Assembly (NCBI RefSeq): GCF_900129025.1
Contig: NZ_FQUM01000005.1
Location: 248,001 to 312,000, forward strand
Direction: 5' to 3'
DNA: 64,000 nucleotides
DNA from: Mariniphaga anaerophila
GTDB lineage: Bacteria > Bacteroidota > Bacteroidia > Bacteroidales > Prolixibacteraceae
Shown: piece after piece, positions 18,617 through 28,193 of the stretch
Numbering within the stretch: position 1 is the stretch's first letter
Layout: the number at the start of each line of letters is the position of its first letter
Made by a program: the position numbers and the translations under genes
The notes under the pieces: model-generated
Databases searched by the model: none
What the model was told of the DNA's origin: nothing
What the model saw: the letters and a program-made list of their open reading frames with translations, nothing else

Positions 18617-18967
18617 TGTCGTACAAATTTGTTTGTTAATCTGTAGACAAAAGTAAAGCTGGGCCCTGCTTTATCTGTTATTTAAGTTGCTGGTTTCGAA
18701 ATAGGTAAAATGCTGAAAAGGGGGTAGGAACTTTGTTCCTTTTTGCCTAAAAAAAGGGAGTATAAATAGGCATTTTGTGCAGGCATTTTCTTCGTTGACA
18801 CTGAATCAGCAGTTCAAAGAAACGGGATCAATTCAGGTTCAGATTAAAACATTTCACGGGGAGCTCTAAACAGAAGCATATAACACTGTATATCAACAAG
18901 AAACACAAACAAACATTTCAACTAAAGAAAGTAATTTTTTCTGATAGGGAAAGAAGCCAATTTTCGG
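18617..18967. other. 351-bp intergenic region between two beta-helix genes
   Basis: It lies between the 3' end of the gene at 18968 and the start of the gene at 18616, both on the minus strand. I see a candidate promoter near its left edge (18648-18655) and some short inverted words such as GCCTA/TAGGC around 18747-18772. No convincing terminator or open frame was found. Confidence 0.6.
18648..18655 (-). promoter_or_regulatory. candidate Bacteroidota -7 promoter element
   Basis: CAAAAGTA on the + strand reads TACTTTTG on the minus strand, matching TAnnTTTG. It is 32 bp upstream of the start codon at 18616. No clear TTTG -33 element is present at the expected 19-21 bp spacing. Confidence 0.4.
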
Positions 18968-21900
18968 TCAGGCAATAACCAATTTGTGCATAGAAGTCCT
19001 GTTCCTGACAGAAACCTTCAAAAAATATAATCCTGCAGGGAAACTTTCGACATTCAATTTCTCTAGATTTGAGCTGACAATATGTTTCGAAAGTTCTTTC
19101 CCCGACAAATCCAGTAAGGAAATTTGGGCTCCTTCTTCCGGGAGAGCCGGAAATCGGACAAAAACAATATTATTGGCAGGGTTCGGATATATCTCAATAT
19201 CTTCAGAAAGACTAATTAAATTCTCGAATGAAACAAACAAGCTGGCATATCTGCTAAATTCCAGCTCACCATCAATAACAGAAGGGGAAAACTGAACAGT
19301 TTCGTTCTTCCATCCTTTCCAAACTTTAAAAATTATCGGATTCCCCTCATCAAAACCAGCCTCCATAAAATTATCTGACGATGAAGCCGGAATGCTCACA
19401 ACATTCAACTCGAAATTCCACTCAGCCAGTTTAACAGCTCCCACACACACCGTATTGTCGTATATGGCAACCTCGTCGCCAACGCTCAACCCAGATTCAT
19501 TTAAACCAATAACATTAATGTTCATATGAGCAAATCCGTTATCCTCGTAATCAACACTAAAAAAAACAGGTTCAGAGTTTGCCGCATAAATATAAGCTAA
19601 CTTGACAGGAGCCTGGTTGAACCAAATATTTCCATCGTCAGAAACGTGCACAATATAACCTTCTCCGGGAATTAAACTACCGATTCCATTTAACCAGCCA
19701 ATCGACTTCCAATACTCCAGAGACCGGCCGCTTTCATCCTGAACTTTTTCCAAAATCTGTGCGTCAATCAAAGGTTGAAACACATTCGCTGCATCAGCTT
19801 CTACTTCGAACGGAAAAGGGATAATATTCATTCCTTTTTTCAACTTAATTTCCAAAGGGAACGCTACTTTTTTCCCCTCAACTTTAAGTACAGAGGGAGA
19901 ATGAACCAAAATTTTGTACCCTTCTGTTTCCAATAAATTGCCAATTTTATTACTCCAACCTTCTGTTGAACTCCATTCTTCATATGTGTTTCCAGATTCA
20001 TCCTGAACCCTAACCAAATTACCCTCCATACGAAGTTTTTCAGTTACGGATTCCATGTTTTTGTTATTTGGAATTACATATGAAGAAAATATGTTCCAGC
20101 CTTTCTTCAGCTCAATAAATTGTGTCACCTTCTGTTCTATCGACAGGTTTGTGGTAACAATACTGTCACATCCACCAATTGACTCCAATATTCTTGTATA
20201 TGTACCCTCAGTATCCCAGCCTTTGTAATTACCCTCTTCTGCAATTGTAATATCTTCAACAATGTTATAAATCGGATTTACAGTTAATGTCAGCACTACT
20301 GTTGAATCACAACCACTCTGAGCTGAAAATACTTCGGTGTACTCGCCCGATTCGGTTAAAGTCTGGCCTCCAAAAGTGTAGGTTTCGCCTTCGCAAACAG
20401 TTGCTGTTTCTGTTACCGTATAACCAGGAGTCACATAAAGTGTAGTGGTTACAACGCTGTCTGCTCCGGAAGCAGATGCCAAAACACGTTGCAGTGTACG
20501 TTCGTATTCTCCGGTTTCGGTCCAACCCATGTATTCACTGCCTTCGCAAATGGTTACTTCTTCTTCTGTAGCAATTTTATTCAGTTCCCTGTTTACCGGA
20601 TGATACAAATCTCCAATTGCTGATGCTGTCAGTGCATAATTGTATATTCTTACTTCGTCCAATATCCCTTCGTACAGAAGAGTTGGTACTTCTTCGTCGC
20701 GACCTGCGCCAATCAGCAAATTGTATCCGTAACCTGAATCGATAGACCCGGTGGCTGAAATTGTTGCTATTGCTACGTTATCTACGTAAATTACCTTTTC
20801 TGAACCATTGTAGGTTACTGCTACGTGGTGCCAGTTTCCATCCCACAATTCTTCTACACCTCCTGCTGAAAACCACGAAGAAGTTGTTCCGCTTGTTTTG
20901 AAACCGATGGTTTTTGTATTGGGATATATGTACAATGCATAAGAATCTGTATTTGGGCCTCCGTGCATTACAATGCCCTGGTAACCCGAGCTGCTTGCGG
21001 CAGGTCTCAACCATGCACTCATGGTTACTTCTTCCTGAACATTTTCCCCAAAGCACTCTCCCAAACTAACATGGCCGGACCCTGAAAATTGCAATCCCAT
21101 ACCGCTGGCGCCTGATGTTCTTACTGCTTCGTTTACCAATATTCCGTCGTTGGAACCTTCGGAATCAATTACATCGTTTCCGGCACCTTCTTCAAATAAA
21201 TACTCGGAATAAACCGGAGATAAATCAGGCAAAATAACTGCTACTGTTACAACAAACGGCTCGGAAATATTGCCGGCGGAATCTTTTACCCAGGCGTACA
21301 ATTTATATGTACCGGCGGAAGAAAATGTGTATTCTTCGGGAGAAACTGAAGTCCAGCCTGCATCTTCTAATGATGGTTCCTGGGAGGTTTCGGTTAACAA
21401 ATATCCGGCTATCCCATTGCTACTTTCAGCGACAAACGAATTAACGGGAATTGTTAATCTCATCACCACGTCCGGAACCACAAACGAATTTATTTGCGGT
21501 TTTAATAAGGGCTCTCCTTTTACATACACTACTATTGTTGCGGTATCCGTTAAACCGAACTCCGCATCGTCCTTTGCCTGAACGAGAAATTCGAATAAAA
21601 TATCGGATGACGTTTGAAAAACGGTATTTGCATAAATCTCACCGCTGATAGAATCAATCGAAAGCCAGTCTGTCTCTTCTCCATTAATAATTGAATATCT
21701 GACAACCTGCCCGGGATCAGGGTCACTGGCAACCACATTCCCAATAATATCATCACGCAATACAGGAGAGCTGATATTAAACGATTGATCTAAAATCACC
21801 GGATTTTGATTAATACCTAAAAAATCTTTCCCGATTAGAATTTTGGAAGTAAAAGGCTCCAAGATCAATTTCCCTGTGACTTCATTCCCGTATATATCTT

Positions 21901-23797
21901 TAAAAACTGCCGTTCCCAGGTTAAAAGTTTTGTTTTGCTTGGTATCGTTATAAAACAATTGCTCGGTTTCTCCTTCATCTAAAGGAATTCCAATAAAATC
22001 TGAATTACCATCCTGACCCAATCCTTTCCAAGCTTCGAACTCTAGAGATCTATTACTGTTTACATCAAAAAAAACATTACTCTGGTTCCTATCAACATAA
22101 ACATTACTATCCATGACGATTGTCGAGACTGCTGAATTAGCAACAACCAACTGATCTTCAATCCCGACAAAATTTTCATCATGTTGTCGTTCGTGAATGT
22201 TATAAACCGTATTCTTTGTAAACTTATTGTCTTTACTGAACCTTATGTTAGGAGAATCCCTAAAACCTTTAGGGTTATCGAACAAAACGTTATTTCTGGC
22301 TACGATACCAATAGTCTGATGATATAGCAACGCATGACCAGAACTCCTGGCCACTGTGTTTTCTTCAACCAATACATCTTCCGATGCTTCGTCTAAATAT
22401 ATTCCGTATGTTCCTGCATCGTTATTATAATTTTCCTGATAGCCAGTGCCGTCCCCATTTCCGTTTATTACGATATTACGCCTTACTACGGATCCTTTTG
22501 AATTTACAGATAGTGGAACATTGTTTGACTGCCCAACCCACGAATAAATTCCGCCCCCGTCTGCTAACGTCTGGCAATATCCATCAATAAAATTGTATTC
22601 AACTATTGAATTTTGACCATAGAACTGAATACCATTATAGCCGGCGTCTAAAATCCTGTTATGCTGTATTACTACATCATCTGACTTGGTAAATATTGAA
22701 TTTCCATAATATATCCCGGCAACGCCTATGTCAGAGAACCTTGCCACCCCTTTTATTGTATTATTTGTTATTGTTACCGGTCCTTTGTTTGAAATATTTT
22801 CGTTACTAACATATATTCCATCACCCATACTCCCGGTAAGCATATTTGAATCAATTAACGCATCAACACATCTAATGCAATGAATGCCATATCCATCAGC
22901 ATCATGAATATCACAATTACTAATAGACAGGTTGTTTGAAGAGCGTGCATAAACAGAATGTGACTTAGTCTGAAGGATTTCTAAATTATCGATCACAACA
23001 AAATCTCTACCTTCAATATAAACAGAGTTGTCAAACGTGGAGCCTCTTACCTGATAATTCTCCGGAGAGCCGCCTTCGGGTGTCCATAAATATACCGTGG
23101 AAGTCGCCTTATCAAAATACCACTCCCCTGCCTGGGTTAAAAACTCCAGTTTATTATTCAAGAAAAAAGGATTCCCCCTTTTTATGGTTCCATATGGACT
23201 TTTTCTCAAATAAATTGTTCGGTTATTTGAAGTTGACACTTCATCATGGCTCATGTCCCATAAATAATTACGAATATGACATATCGCCCCCGAATAATTA
23301 ATGCCTGAATTTAGATCATTGCAGGTAAATATTGATTGAGTACTCACATAGTCCACATAAAAATATCCACTATCCGGATACCTGGCCAAAGTTCCCCTTT
23401 CCTCGTCAATAAATAGTTGGCTAACAGGAAAAACTGCTTTCGCTTTGTAAATATTTCCTGAATGCAACGTCCAGCCAGTAATTAATTCTGAACCATAAAT
23501 CTTTGGCTTCTCTCCCGCTCCATAAGCACCAAAAACAATCGGACTACCTTGGGTGCCGGAACCATTTACCTGCAAGGTTCCGCTCCACTCATCGCCTCGT
23601 TTAAAAAGAACCTGATCTCCTGGCTCCAACCTAAAAAAGTAGTTTACTTTCGCAAGGCTCTTCCACGGCAGTTCTTCGCTAGTGCCAGAATTTGAATCGT
23701 CTCCTGTTGAAGAACTCACATAATATACAGTTGCATCAACAGAAAAAGCCAATATTACAAAGGCAAAAAGAATAATATATTTTAATAAAAACTTCAT
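18968..23797 (-). CDS. T9SS-secreted beta-helix protein, paralogue 2
   Basis: It has the same plan as the gene at 12809. A signal peptide leads into YYVSSSTGDDSNSGTS and a right-handed beta-helix, then a cadherin-like domain (SDPDPGQV), Ig-like and LamG domains, three CEGE/GCDS-type units, two LKKGWN-type domains and a C-terminal T9SS tail (YPNPANN). I prefer the ATG at 23797 (MKFLLKYII), which gives a clean signal peptide. The open frame extends to an ATG at 23878, adding 27 residues unlike an export signal. The central 1.14 kb is nearly identical to paralogue 1, while the beta-helix parts are clearly diverged. Binding or cleavage of surface glycan is inference only. Confidence 0.86.
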   Translation of the reverse strand: MKFLLKYIILFAFVILAFSVDATVYYVSSSTGDDSNSGTSEELPWKSLAKVNYFFRLEPGDQVLFKRGDEWSGTLQVNGSGTQGSPIVFGAYGAGEKPKIYGSELITGWTLHSGNIYKAKAVFPVSQLFIDEERGTLARYPDSGYFYVDYVSTQSIFTCNDLNSGINYSGAICHIRNYLWDMSHDEVSTSNNRTIYLRKSPYGTIKRGNPFFLNNKLEFLTQAGEWYFDKATSTVYLWTPEGGSPENYQVRGSTFDNSVYIEGRDFVVIDNLEILQTKSHSVYARSSNNLSISNCDIHDADGYGIHCIRCVDALIDSNMLTGSMGDGIYVSNENISNKGPVTITNNTIKGVARFSDIGVAGIYYGNSIFTKSDDVVIQHNRILDAGYNGIQFYGQNSIVEYNFIDGYCQTLADGGGIYSWVGQSNNVPLSVNSKGSVVRRNIVINGNGDGTGYQENYNNDAGTYGIYLDEASEDVLVEENTVARSSGHALLYHQTIGIVARNNVLFDNPKGFRDSPNIRFSKDNKFTKNTVYNIHERQHDENFVGIEDQLVVANSAVSTIVMDSNVYVDRNQSNVFFDVNSNRSLEFEAWKGLGQDGNSDFIGIPLDEGETEQLFYNDTKQNKTFNLGTAVFKDIYGNEVTGKLILEPFTSKILIGKDFLGINQNPVILDQSFNISSPVLRDDIIGNVVASDPDPGQVVRYSIINGEETDWLSIDSISGEIYANTVFQTSSDILFEFLVQAKDDAEFGLTDTATIVVYVKGEPLLKPQINSFVVPDVVMRLTIPVNSFVAESSNGIAGYLLTETSQEPSLEDAGWTSVSPEEYTFSSAGTYKLYAWVKDSAGNISEPFVVTVAVILPDLSPVYSEYLFEEGAGNDVIDSEGSNDGILVNEAVRTSGASGMGLQFSGSGHVSLGECFGENVQEEVTMSAWLRPAASSSGYQGIVMHGGPNTDSYALYIYPNTKTIGFKTSGTTSSWFSAGGVEELWDGNWHHVAVTYNGSEKVIYVDNVAIATISATGSIDSGYGYNLLIGAGRDEEVPTLLYEGILDEVRIYNYALTASAIGDLYHPVNRELNKIATEEEVTICEGSEYMGWTETGEYERTLQRVLASASGADSVVTTTLYVTPGYTVTETATVCEGETYTFGGQTLTESGEYTEVFSAQSGCDSTVVLTLTVNPIYNIVEDITIAEEGNYKGWDTEGTYTRILESIGGCDSIVTTNLSIEQKVTQFIELKKGWNIFSSYVIPNNKNMESVTEKLRMEGNLVRVQDESGNTYEEWSSTEGWSNKIGNLLETEGYKILVHSPSVLKVEGKKVAFPLEIKLKKGMNIIPFPFEVEADAANVFQPLIDAQILEKVQDESGRSLEYWKSIGWLNGIGSLIPGEGYIVHVSDDGNIWFNQAPVKLAYIYAANSEPVFFSVDYEDNGFAHMNINVIGLNESGLSVGDEVAIYDNTVCVGAVKLAEWNFELNVVSIPASSSDNFMEAGFDEGNPIIFKVWKGWKNETVQFSPSVIDGELEFSRYASLFVSFENLISLSEDIEIYPNPANNIVFVRFPALPEEGAQISLLDLSGKELSKHIVSSNLEKLNVESFPAGLYFLKVSVRNRTSMHKLVIA
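20273..21409 (-). repeat. long direct repeat, copy 2 (shared with 15002-16138)
   Basis: This is the partner of 15002-16138 at an offset of 5271 bp. Its edges are sharp: to the left the third repeat unit is divergent, and to the right the sequence splits inside the Ig-like domain. This fits recent gene conversion or segmental duplication. Confidence 0.88.
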
Positions 23798-23998
23798 TAA
23801 CATTTGGCTGTTTAATAATTCTCTTATGCTACTTCCCTTGAAAAGCGAAGTCAACCAAAAAGAACACTCAAGTTTCACATTAACAATCCTTAATAAGAAT
23901 TGCTCAACCAGAAACCTTATTCATTTCATTTAGCTCACACAACGAACTTTTACAAATATTCACCTGCTATCTAATAATATTTTCTAAATCAATTTATT

Positions 23999-26900
23999 TC
24001 AAAAAGGATTATCATTCAAAATGATCAACTTTTTAGTGATACTCATCTCTGCATTTACAACTTTTACAAAATAAAGCCCTGAGGACAATTGAGCGACATC
24101 TAGCTTTACAGAGCCGGAACTAACCATATAATTGCTAAGTATTTTTCCAGAAGCATCTACAAGCAAAATTCTGGATTTGATTTCTGGAATATACTTTAAA
24201 CGAACATTCACAAAAGACCTGGCAGGATTTGGATACAAATCAAAATCATCAAATTCCGAGGCACTTCCGGAATTTTCAATTATTTCCAAAAAAGCATTCT
24301 CTCCTTTTTCAGATTCTGGAATAGTCGCCTCCTTTAAAACATTTGCAATTGATACGTATGTACAGTATACAGAATATTTATAATCGGCAAAACTAGAGTA
24401 CCCAAAACTATCCGGCATTCCGGAAGACCATGACTCTAAGGAATGCGCGCGGGAAGGACTACCTACTGAATATCTAACCCCGGGGCTCTTTTCAAATACC
24501 CACGACAACCATACTGTAGCACCGGATGCTGCCGAAACCGGATTCAACAATCTTACGGTCTGCCACCCTTCCGTTGAATTTACGGCCGTTGTTGACGTAA
24601 TGCCCTGCAGTGTCCCCGGAGAACCATTATCATCGGAATAAACCCCGAGCAACACATTTCCTGACCCTCCGTTATGGTAGACCGAAATATTCTCGATAGT
24701 CCCTGATTCAGTAAATATTACCGGTTGAGCGCGTCGGTTGGAATTATACGACAGTTGGGCATACACTTCAGTATTACCTGCATTATTAGACGTTACCGAA
24801 GGAGCTTCTTCTGTACTATAAGTACAGTAAACAGAATATTTATAATCGGCAAAACTAGAGTACCCAAAACTATCCGGCATTCCGGAAGACCATGACTCCA
24901 AGGAATGCGCGCGGGAAGGACTACCTACTGAATATCTAACCCCGGGGCTCTTTTCAAATACCCAAGACAACCATACTGTAGCACCGGATGCTGCCGAAAC
25001 CGGATTCAACAATCTTACGGTCTGCCACCCTTCCGTTGAATTTACGGCCGTTGTTGACGTAATGCCCTGCAGTGTCCCCGGAGAACCATTATCATCGGAA
25101 TAAACCCCGAGCAACACATTTCCTGACCCTCCGTTATGGTAGACCGAAATACTCTCGATAGTCCCTGATTCAGTAAATATTACCGGCTGAGCGCGTCGGT
25201 TGGAATTATATGACAGTTGGGCATACACTTCAGTATTACCAAATGTACCATTACCACCACCTGATGATAAACTAATAGAAACTTGTTTGCTAACACTATT
25301 TGAGATATTTCCAGCGGCATCTTTTGCCCATGCATACAAAGTCACTAACCCCGTTGCACTAAACGTGTATGAATCTGGAGCTACTGTAGTCCAACCTGAA
25401 TCATTTACATCTGGAATTGCTGAAGTTCCGGTAAGTAAATAGCCTTTGACTCCAATATTATCAATAGCTTCAAAACTATTAACGACAATGTTCTTGGAGC
25501 TTGATTCTGCTGGTACAACAAAAGAAGTAATTGTGGGTGGAACATTGTCAGAGCTGCTATCAAATTCTTGTATTGAAGATAGCTTTGTGCCAACAATTAT
25601 TTTTGAAGCAAAAGGCTGCAACGTAAAACTTGTGGTGATACTATTCCCGTATATATCCTTTGCCGTCGCATCATTCACAAAATATTTCTTTTCCTCTTTT
25701 GAATCGTTAAAAAACAGCTCTTCAGCTTCTCCGTACACTAAACCATCACTAATAAAAGCAGAATTATTATCCTTTTTTGATGCAGCTTGCCACTTCTCAA
25801 ATGTAAGAAATTCAAATGTGTCAGTTCTTCTGAAAACAGAATTCCGATGACGATCAATATAAACATTATTGTCTAACACAAAATCTGATAAGGGTTTATT
25901 TGTAACGACCAGTTGTGGGGTAAGAGTTTTAGTTAAATACCAATCTGTAGAAGTTGAGATATTACATACAATGTTATTAGTAATTCTATTCCCTCTGGAA
26001 AAATTATCATCATGCGTAATTCTGACGCCTTTAGGATTATCAAAAATTATATTATTAACTGCCTCGATATCTATTGTTTCGTGCAAAAACAACGCATGTC
26101 CGGAACTTGACGCAATCGTATTTCCTTCAATATATATACCTTCTGACGCTTCATCTAAATACATTGCGTAAACACCTGACTGATTGTTATGGTTTTCAAG
26201 ATACCCGGTTCCATCCCCGTTTCCATTAATTACAATATTCTGTCTAATTACTGAACCTTTCGAGTTAATACTATTAGGCACCGTTCCGCTCACCCCCACC
26301 CAATTATAAATACCTCCTCCGTCATTAAGTGTTGTGCAATAATTATCAATAAAGTTAAATTCTACCTGAGTATTTTTACCATAGAACTGTATCCCGGTAT
26401 AACCGGTATTAACGATTCTGTTATATCTGATAATTGCATTTTCTGCTCTCGAAATTATTCCATTGGAACTTCCAATCCCGGTTAGCCCAATCGCATCGAA
26501 TACTCCGGTGTTTACCACTTCGTTTCCTTCAATAACCAAACCTGAATTATTCGAATCTAAATATGTTTTCGAGTAAGAAATTGCATCATCCATCGCTCCG
26601 GTAACATAATTACTTCTCACAACGTTATAATACCCCCGTTTTATGTCAAACCCTTTTAAATCGGGATTTTTAACCGAACAGTTTTCAATAACTAAATAAT
26701 CAGATTTATTTGCATACAAAGCAGACTTTTTCGAATGTTCCAAACTTAAGTCTCTAATTGTTAGGAAGTCCTTACTCTCCAGATATACACCATTATCAAT
26801 TTTTGAACCCCTCACACTATGATTTACTGGCGAATCTCCTGCCGGTGTCCATAAATAAACAGTTTTCGAATTAATATCAAGATACCATTCTCCTTCCCGA

Positions 26901-27610
26901 GTAAGAAATTCCAGTTTATTATTTAAAAAGAAAGCTTTCCCGCTTGAAAATCCATATGTAGGCTCAGAGTCTAACACTAAGGTTTGAGAGCTTGATTCAA
27001 TTACATTTTTTGTTGACAAAATCCACTGTCTGGTTCTAACATGGCATTTTGCACCTGAGTAGTCGATTGCATACCTTAGGTTTTCATAAGTAAATGAAGT
27101 CGGAGAAATTGTCTTGTCAATATACAAATATCCTTCATCCGGATACCTTGCCACCCTTACTCTTTCATCATCCACAAAGAGCTGGGTAATTTCTCCTGTC
27201 ACCGTAGCTTTATAGATATTCCCCGAATGCCTTGTCCAGCCGGTAATTACTTCAGAACCATAAATTTTTGGTTTGTCGCCTGTACCATAAGCGCCATACA
27301 CTATTGGACTACCCGAAGTGCCAGAGGCGTTTACTGTAATTGTGCCAACCCAACTATCACCACGTTTAAACAAAATCTGGTCTCCTGGTTTCGGAGTAAA
27401 ACTATTTACTTTTTCGAGACTACGCCACGCAGAATTTTCACTTGTTCCCGAATTCTCATCACTCCCCGTTGAAGAGCTCACGTAATAAACCGTAGAATAA
27501 CCGCTAATAGAAAGCGAAAGAAAAACAATAATCATCAACAACTTTGCGCTTCTGATTCTCAAAGCTCCAGTCCGGGACATATTACACCCGGCACTCAACA
27601 CATTAACCAT
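23999..27610 (-). CDS. T9SS-secreted beta-helix protein, paralogue 3, with internal duplicated domain
   Basis: This 1203-aa exported protein opens with a signal segment and YYVSSSTGSDENSGTS. A right-handed beta-helix follows (about 45-640), then an Ig-like domain (AWAKDAAGN, about 690-790) and two almost identical beta-sandwich modules of about 140 aa beginning GNTEVYAQLSYNSN. A T9SS type A tail ends it (YPNPARS). It lacks the LamG and CEGE repeats of its two neighbours. The start could be the ATG at 27580 instead of 27610; both place the hydrophobic signal near the N-terminus. It is divergent from fbaA across a 583-bp gap. The function is unknown beyond surface location and probable carbohydrate binding. 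Confidence 0.85.
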   Translation of the reverse strand: MVNVLSAGCNMSRTGALRIRSAKLLMIIVFLSLSISGYSTVYYVSSSTGSDENSGTSENSAWRSLEKVNSFTPKPGDQILFKRGDSWVGTITVNASGTSGSPIVYGAYGTGDKPKIYGSEVITGWTRHSGNIYKATVTGEITQLFVDDERVRVARYPDEGYLYIDKTISPTSFTYENLRYAIDYSGAKCHVRTRQWILSTKNVIESSSQTLVLDSEPTYGFSSGKAFFLNNKLEFLTREGEWYLDINSKTVYLWTPAGDSPVNHSVRGSKIDNGVYLESKDFLTIRDLSLEHSKKSALYANKSDYLVIENCSVKNPDLKGFDIKRGYYNVVRSNYVTGAMDDAISYSKTYLDSNNSGLVIEGNEVVNTGVFDAIGLTGIGSSNGIISRAENAIIRYNRIVNTGYTGIQFYGKNTQVEFNFIDNYCTTLNDGGGIYNWVGVSGTVPNSINSKGSVIRQNIVINGNGDGTGYLENHNNQSGVYAMYLDEASEGIYIEGNTIASSSGHALFLHETIDIEAVNNIIFDNPKGVRITHDDNFSRGNRITNNIVCNISTSTDWYLTKTLTPQLVVTNKPLSDFVLDNNVYIDRHRNSVFRRTDTFEFLTFEKWQAASKKDNNSAFISDGLVYGEAEELFFNDSKEEKKYFVNDATAKDIYGNSITTSFTLQPFASKIIVGTKLSSIQEFDSSSDNVPPTITSFVVPAESSSKNIVVNSFEAIDNIGVKGYLLTGTSAIPDVNDSGWTTVAPDSYTFSATGLVTLYAWAKDAAGNISNSVSKQVSISLSSGGGNGTFGNTEVYAQLSYNSNRRAQPVIFTESGTIESISVYHNGGSGNVLLGVYSDDNGSPGTLQGITSTTAVNSTEGWQTVRLLNPVSAASGATVWLSWVFEKSPGVRYSVGSPSRAHSLESWSSGMPDSFGYSSFADYKYSVYCTYSTEEAPSVTSNNAGNTEVYAQLSYNSNRRAQPVIFTESGTIENISVYHNGGSGNVLLGVYSDDNGSPGTLQGITSTTAVNSTEGWQTVRLLNPVSAASGATVWLSWVFEKSPGVRYSVGSPSRAHSLESWSSGMPDSFGYSSFADYKYSVYCTYVSIANVLKEATIPESEKGENAFLEIIENSGSASEFDDFDLYPNPARSFVNVRLKYIPEIKSRILLVDASGKILSNYMVSSGSVKLDVAQLSSGLYFVKVVNAEMSITKKLIILNDNPF
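24360..24778 (-). repeat. internal tandem duplication, copy A
   Basis: This 419-bp segment recurs at 24822-25240 (offset 462 bp) with about six substitutions and no indels. Each copy encodes one GNTEVYAQLSYNSN beta-sandwich module. Confidence 0.9.
24822..25240 (-). repeat. internal tandem duplication, copy B
   Basis: This is the partner of 24360-24778. The 43-bp spacer between the copies encodes a short linker. The near-identity indicates a recent duplication or ongoing homogenisation. Confidence 0.9.
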
Positions 27611-27660
27611 ATGTCCAGTAGTATTTTATTTTATTTGCAAACCGTACCTAAAAACCTTCA

Positions 27661-27668
27661 CAAAGATA
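27661..27668 (-). promoter_or_regulatory. candidate Bacteroidota -7 promoter element
   Basis: CAAAGATA on the + strand reads TATCTTTG on the minus strand, an exact TAnnTTTG match. It lies 50 bp upstream of the ATG at 27610 (80 bp upstream of the alternative at 27580). No clear -33 TTTG was seen. Confidence 0.45.
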
Positions 27669-28118
27669 AAAAAGTTGTTTTTTGATTGCCTTTTAATATG
27701 TTTTCCAGCCTTTGCCTCAATCTGTTCTACTAAAAAAGACTAAACATAAATTCATCTCTTCTTATAGAGGCAAAAAAAAGGTCATTTAGAAAATACAGCG
27801 TTTTTTAAGAATCAAAAAGATAGTTTTTCCTATTACAAAATCATTCTCTGACATGCCGATTCAAATTAAGATAGCTTACTATAGAAAACTTATATCGTCT
27901 ACGAAGAAAAACTACCATTAAAAGCATTAAGTTCTTTTTTAGAATTTTCATGAAAATCTAAAATAAAAACAGCTATGCGAACAAACTTACTAAACAATAA
28001 TGTACTAAAAACAAAATGAAAGAATATTGCAATTTATAATCTTTCTAAATAATATCTTCGGTTTTAGAGAGCTCCAATATTAAAAAATGAAGAATTCAAT
28101 CTTTATTAACTACGTGTT

Positions 28119-28151
28119 TTTGTTGGCTCTGAATCAAAGTTTTTAACTTTG
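28119..28151 (+). promoter_or_regulatory. promoter of fbaA (Bacteroidota -33/-7 type)
   Basis: TTTG at 28119-28122 and TAACTTTG at 28144-28151 are separated by 21 bp, matching the primary sigma consensus TTTG/TAnnTTTG. Transcription would begin near 28158, giving a leader of about 35 nt. Confidence 0.75.
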
Positions 28152-28193
28152 TATAAACATGTAGATTAAGTCAGTAAATTAAAAATAAAAATT

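Larger units (their letters stand above)
27611..28193. other. 583-bp AT-rich intergenic region between divergent genes
   Basis: It separates beta-helix paralogue 3 (minus) from fbaA (plus). It contains a -7-like element for the minus-strand gene at 27661-27668 and a full -33/-7 promoter for fbaA at 28119-28151. The roughly 450 bp between them is very AT-rich. I see no open frame, tRNA or clear RNA structure there; a small RNA cannot be excluded. Confidence 0.6.

Noticed and set aside
15002-21409. Long direct repeats that could be a mobile element or IS pair
   Set aside because: Both copies are coding parts of paralogous genes, with no transposase, no terminal inverted repeats and no target-site duplication.
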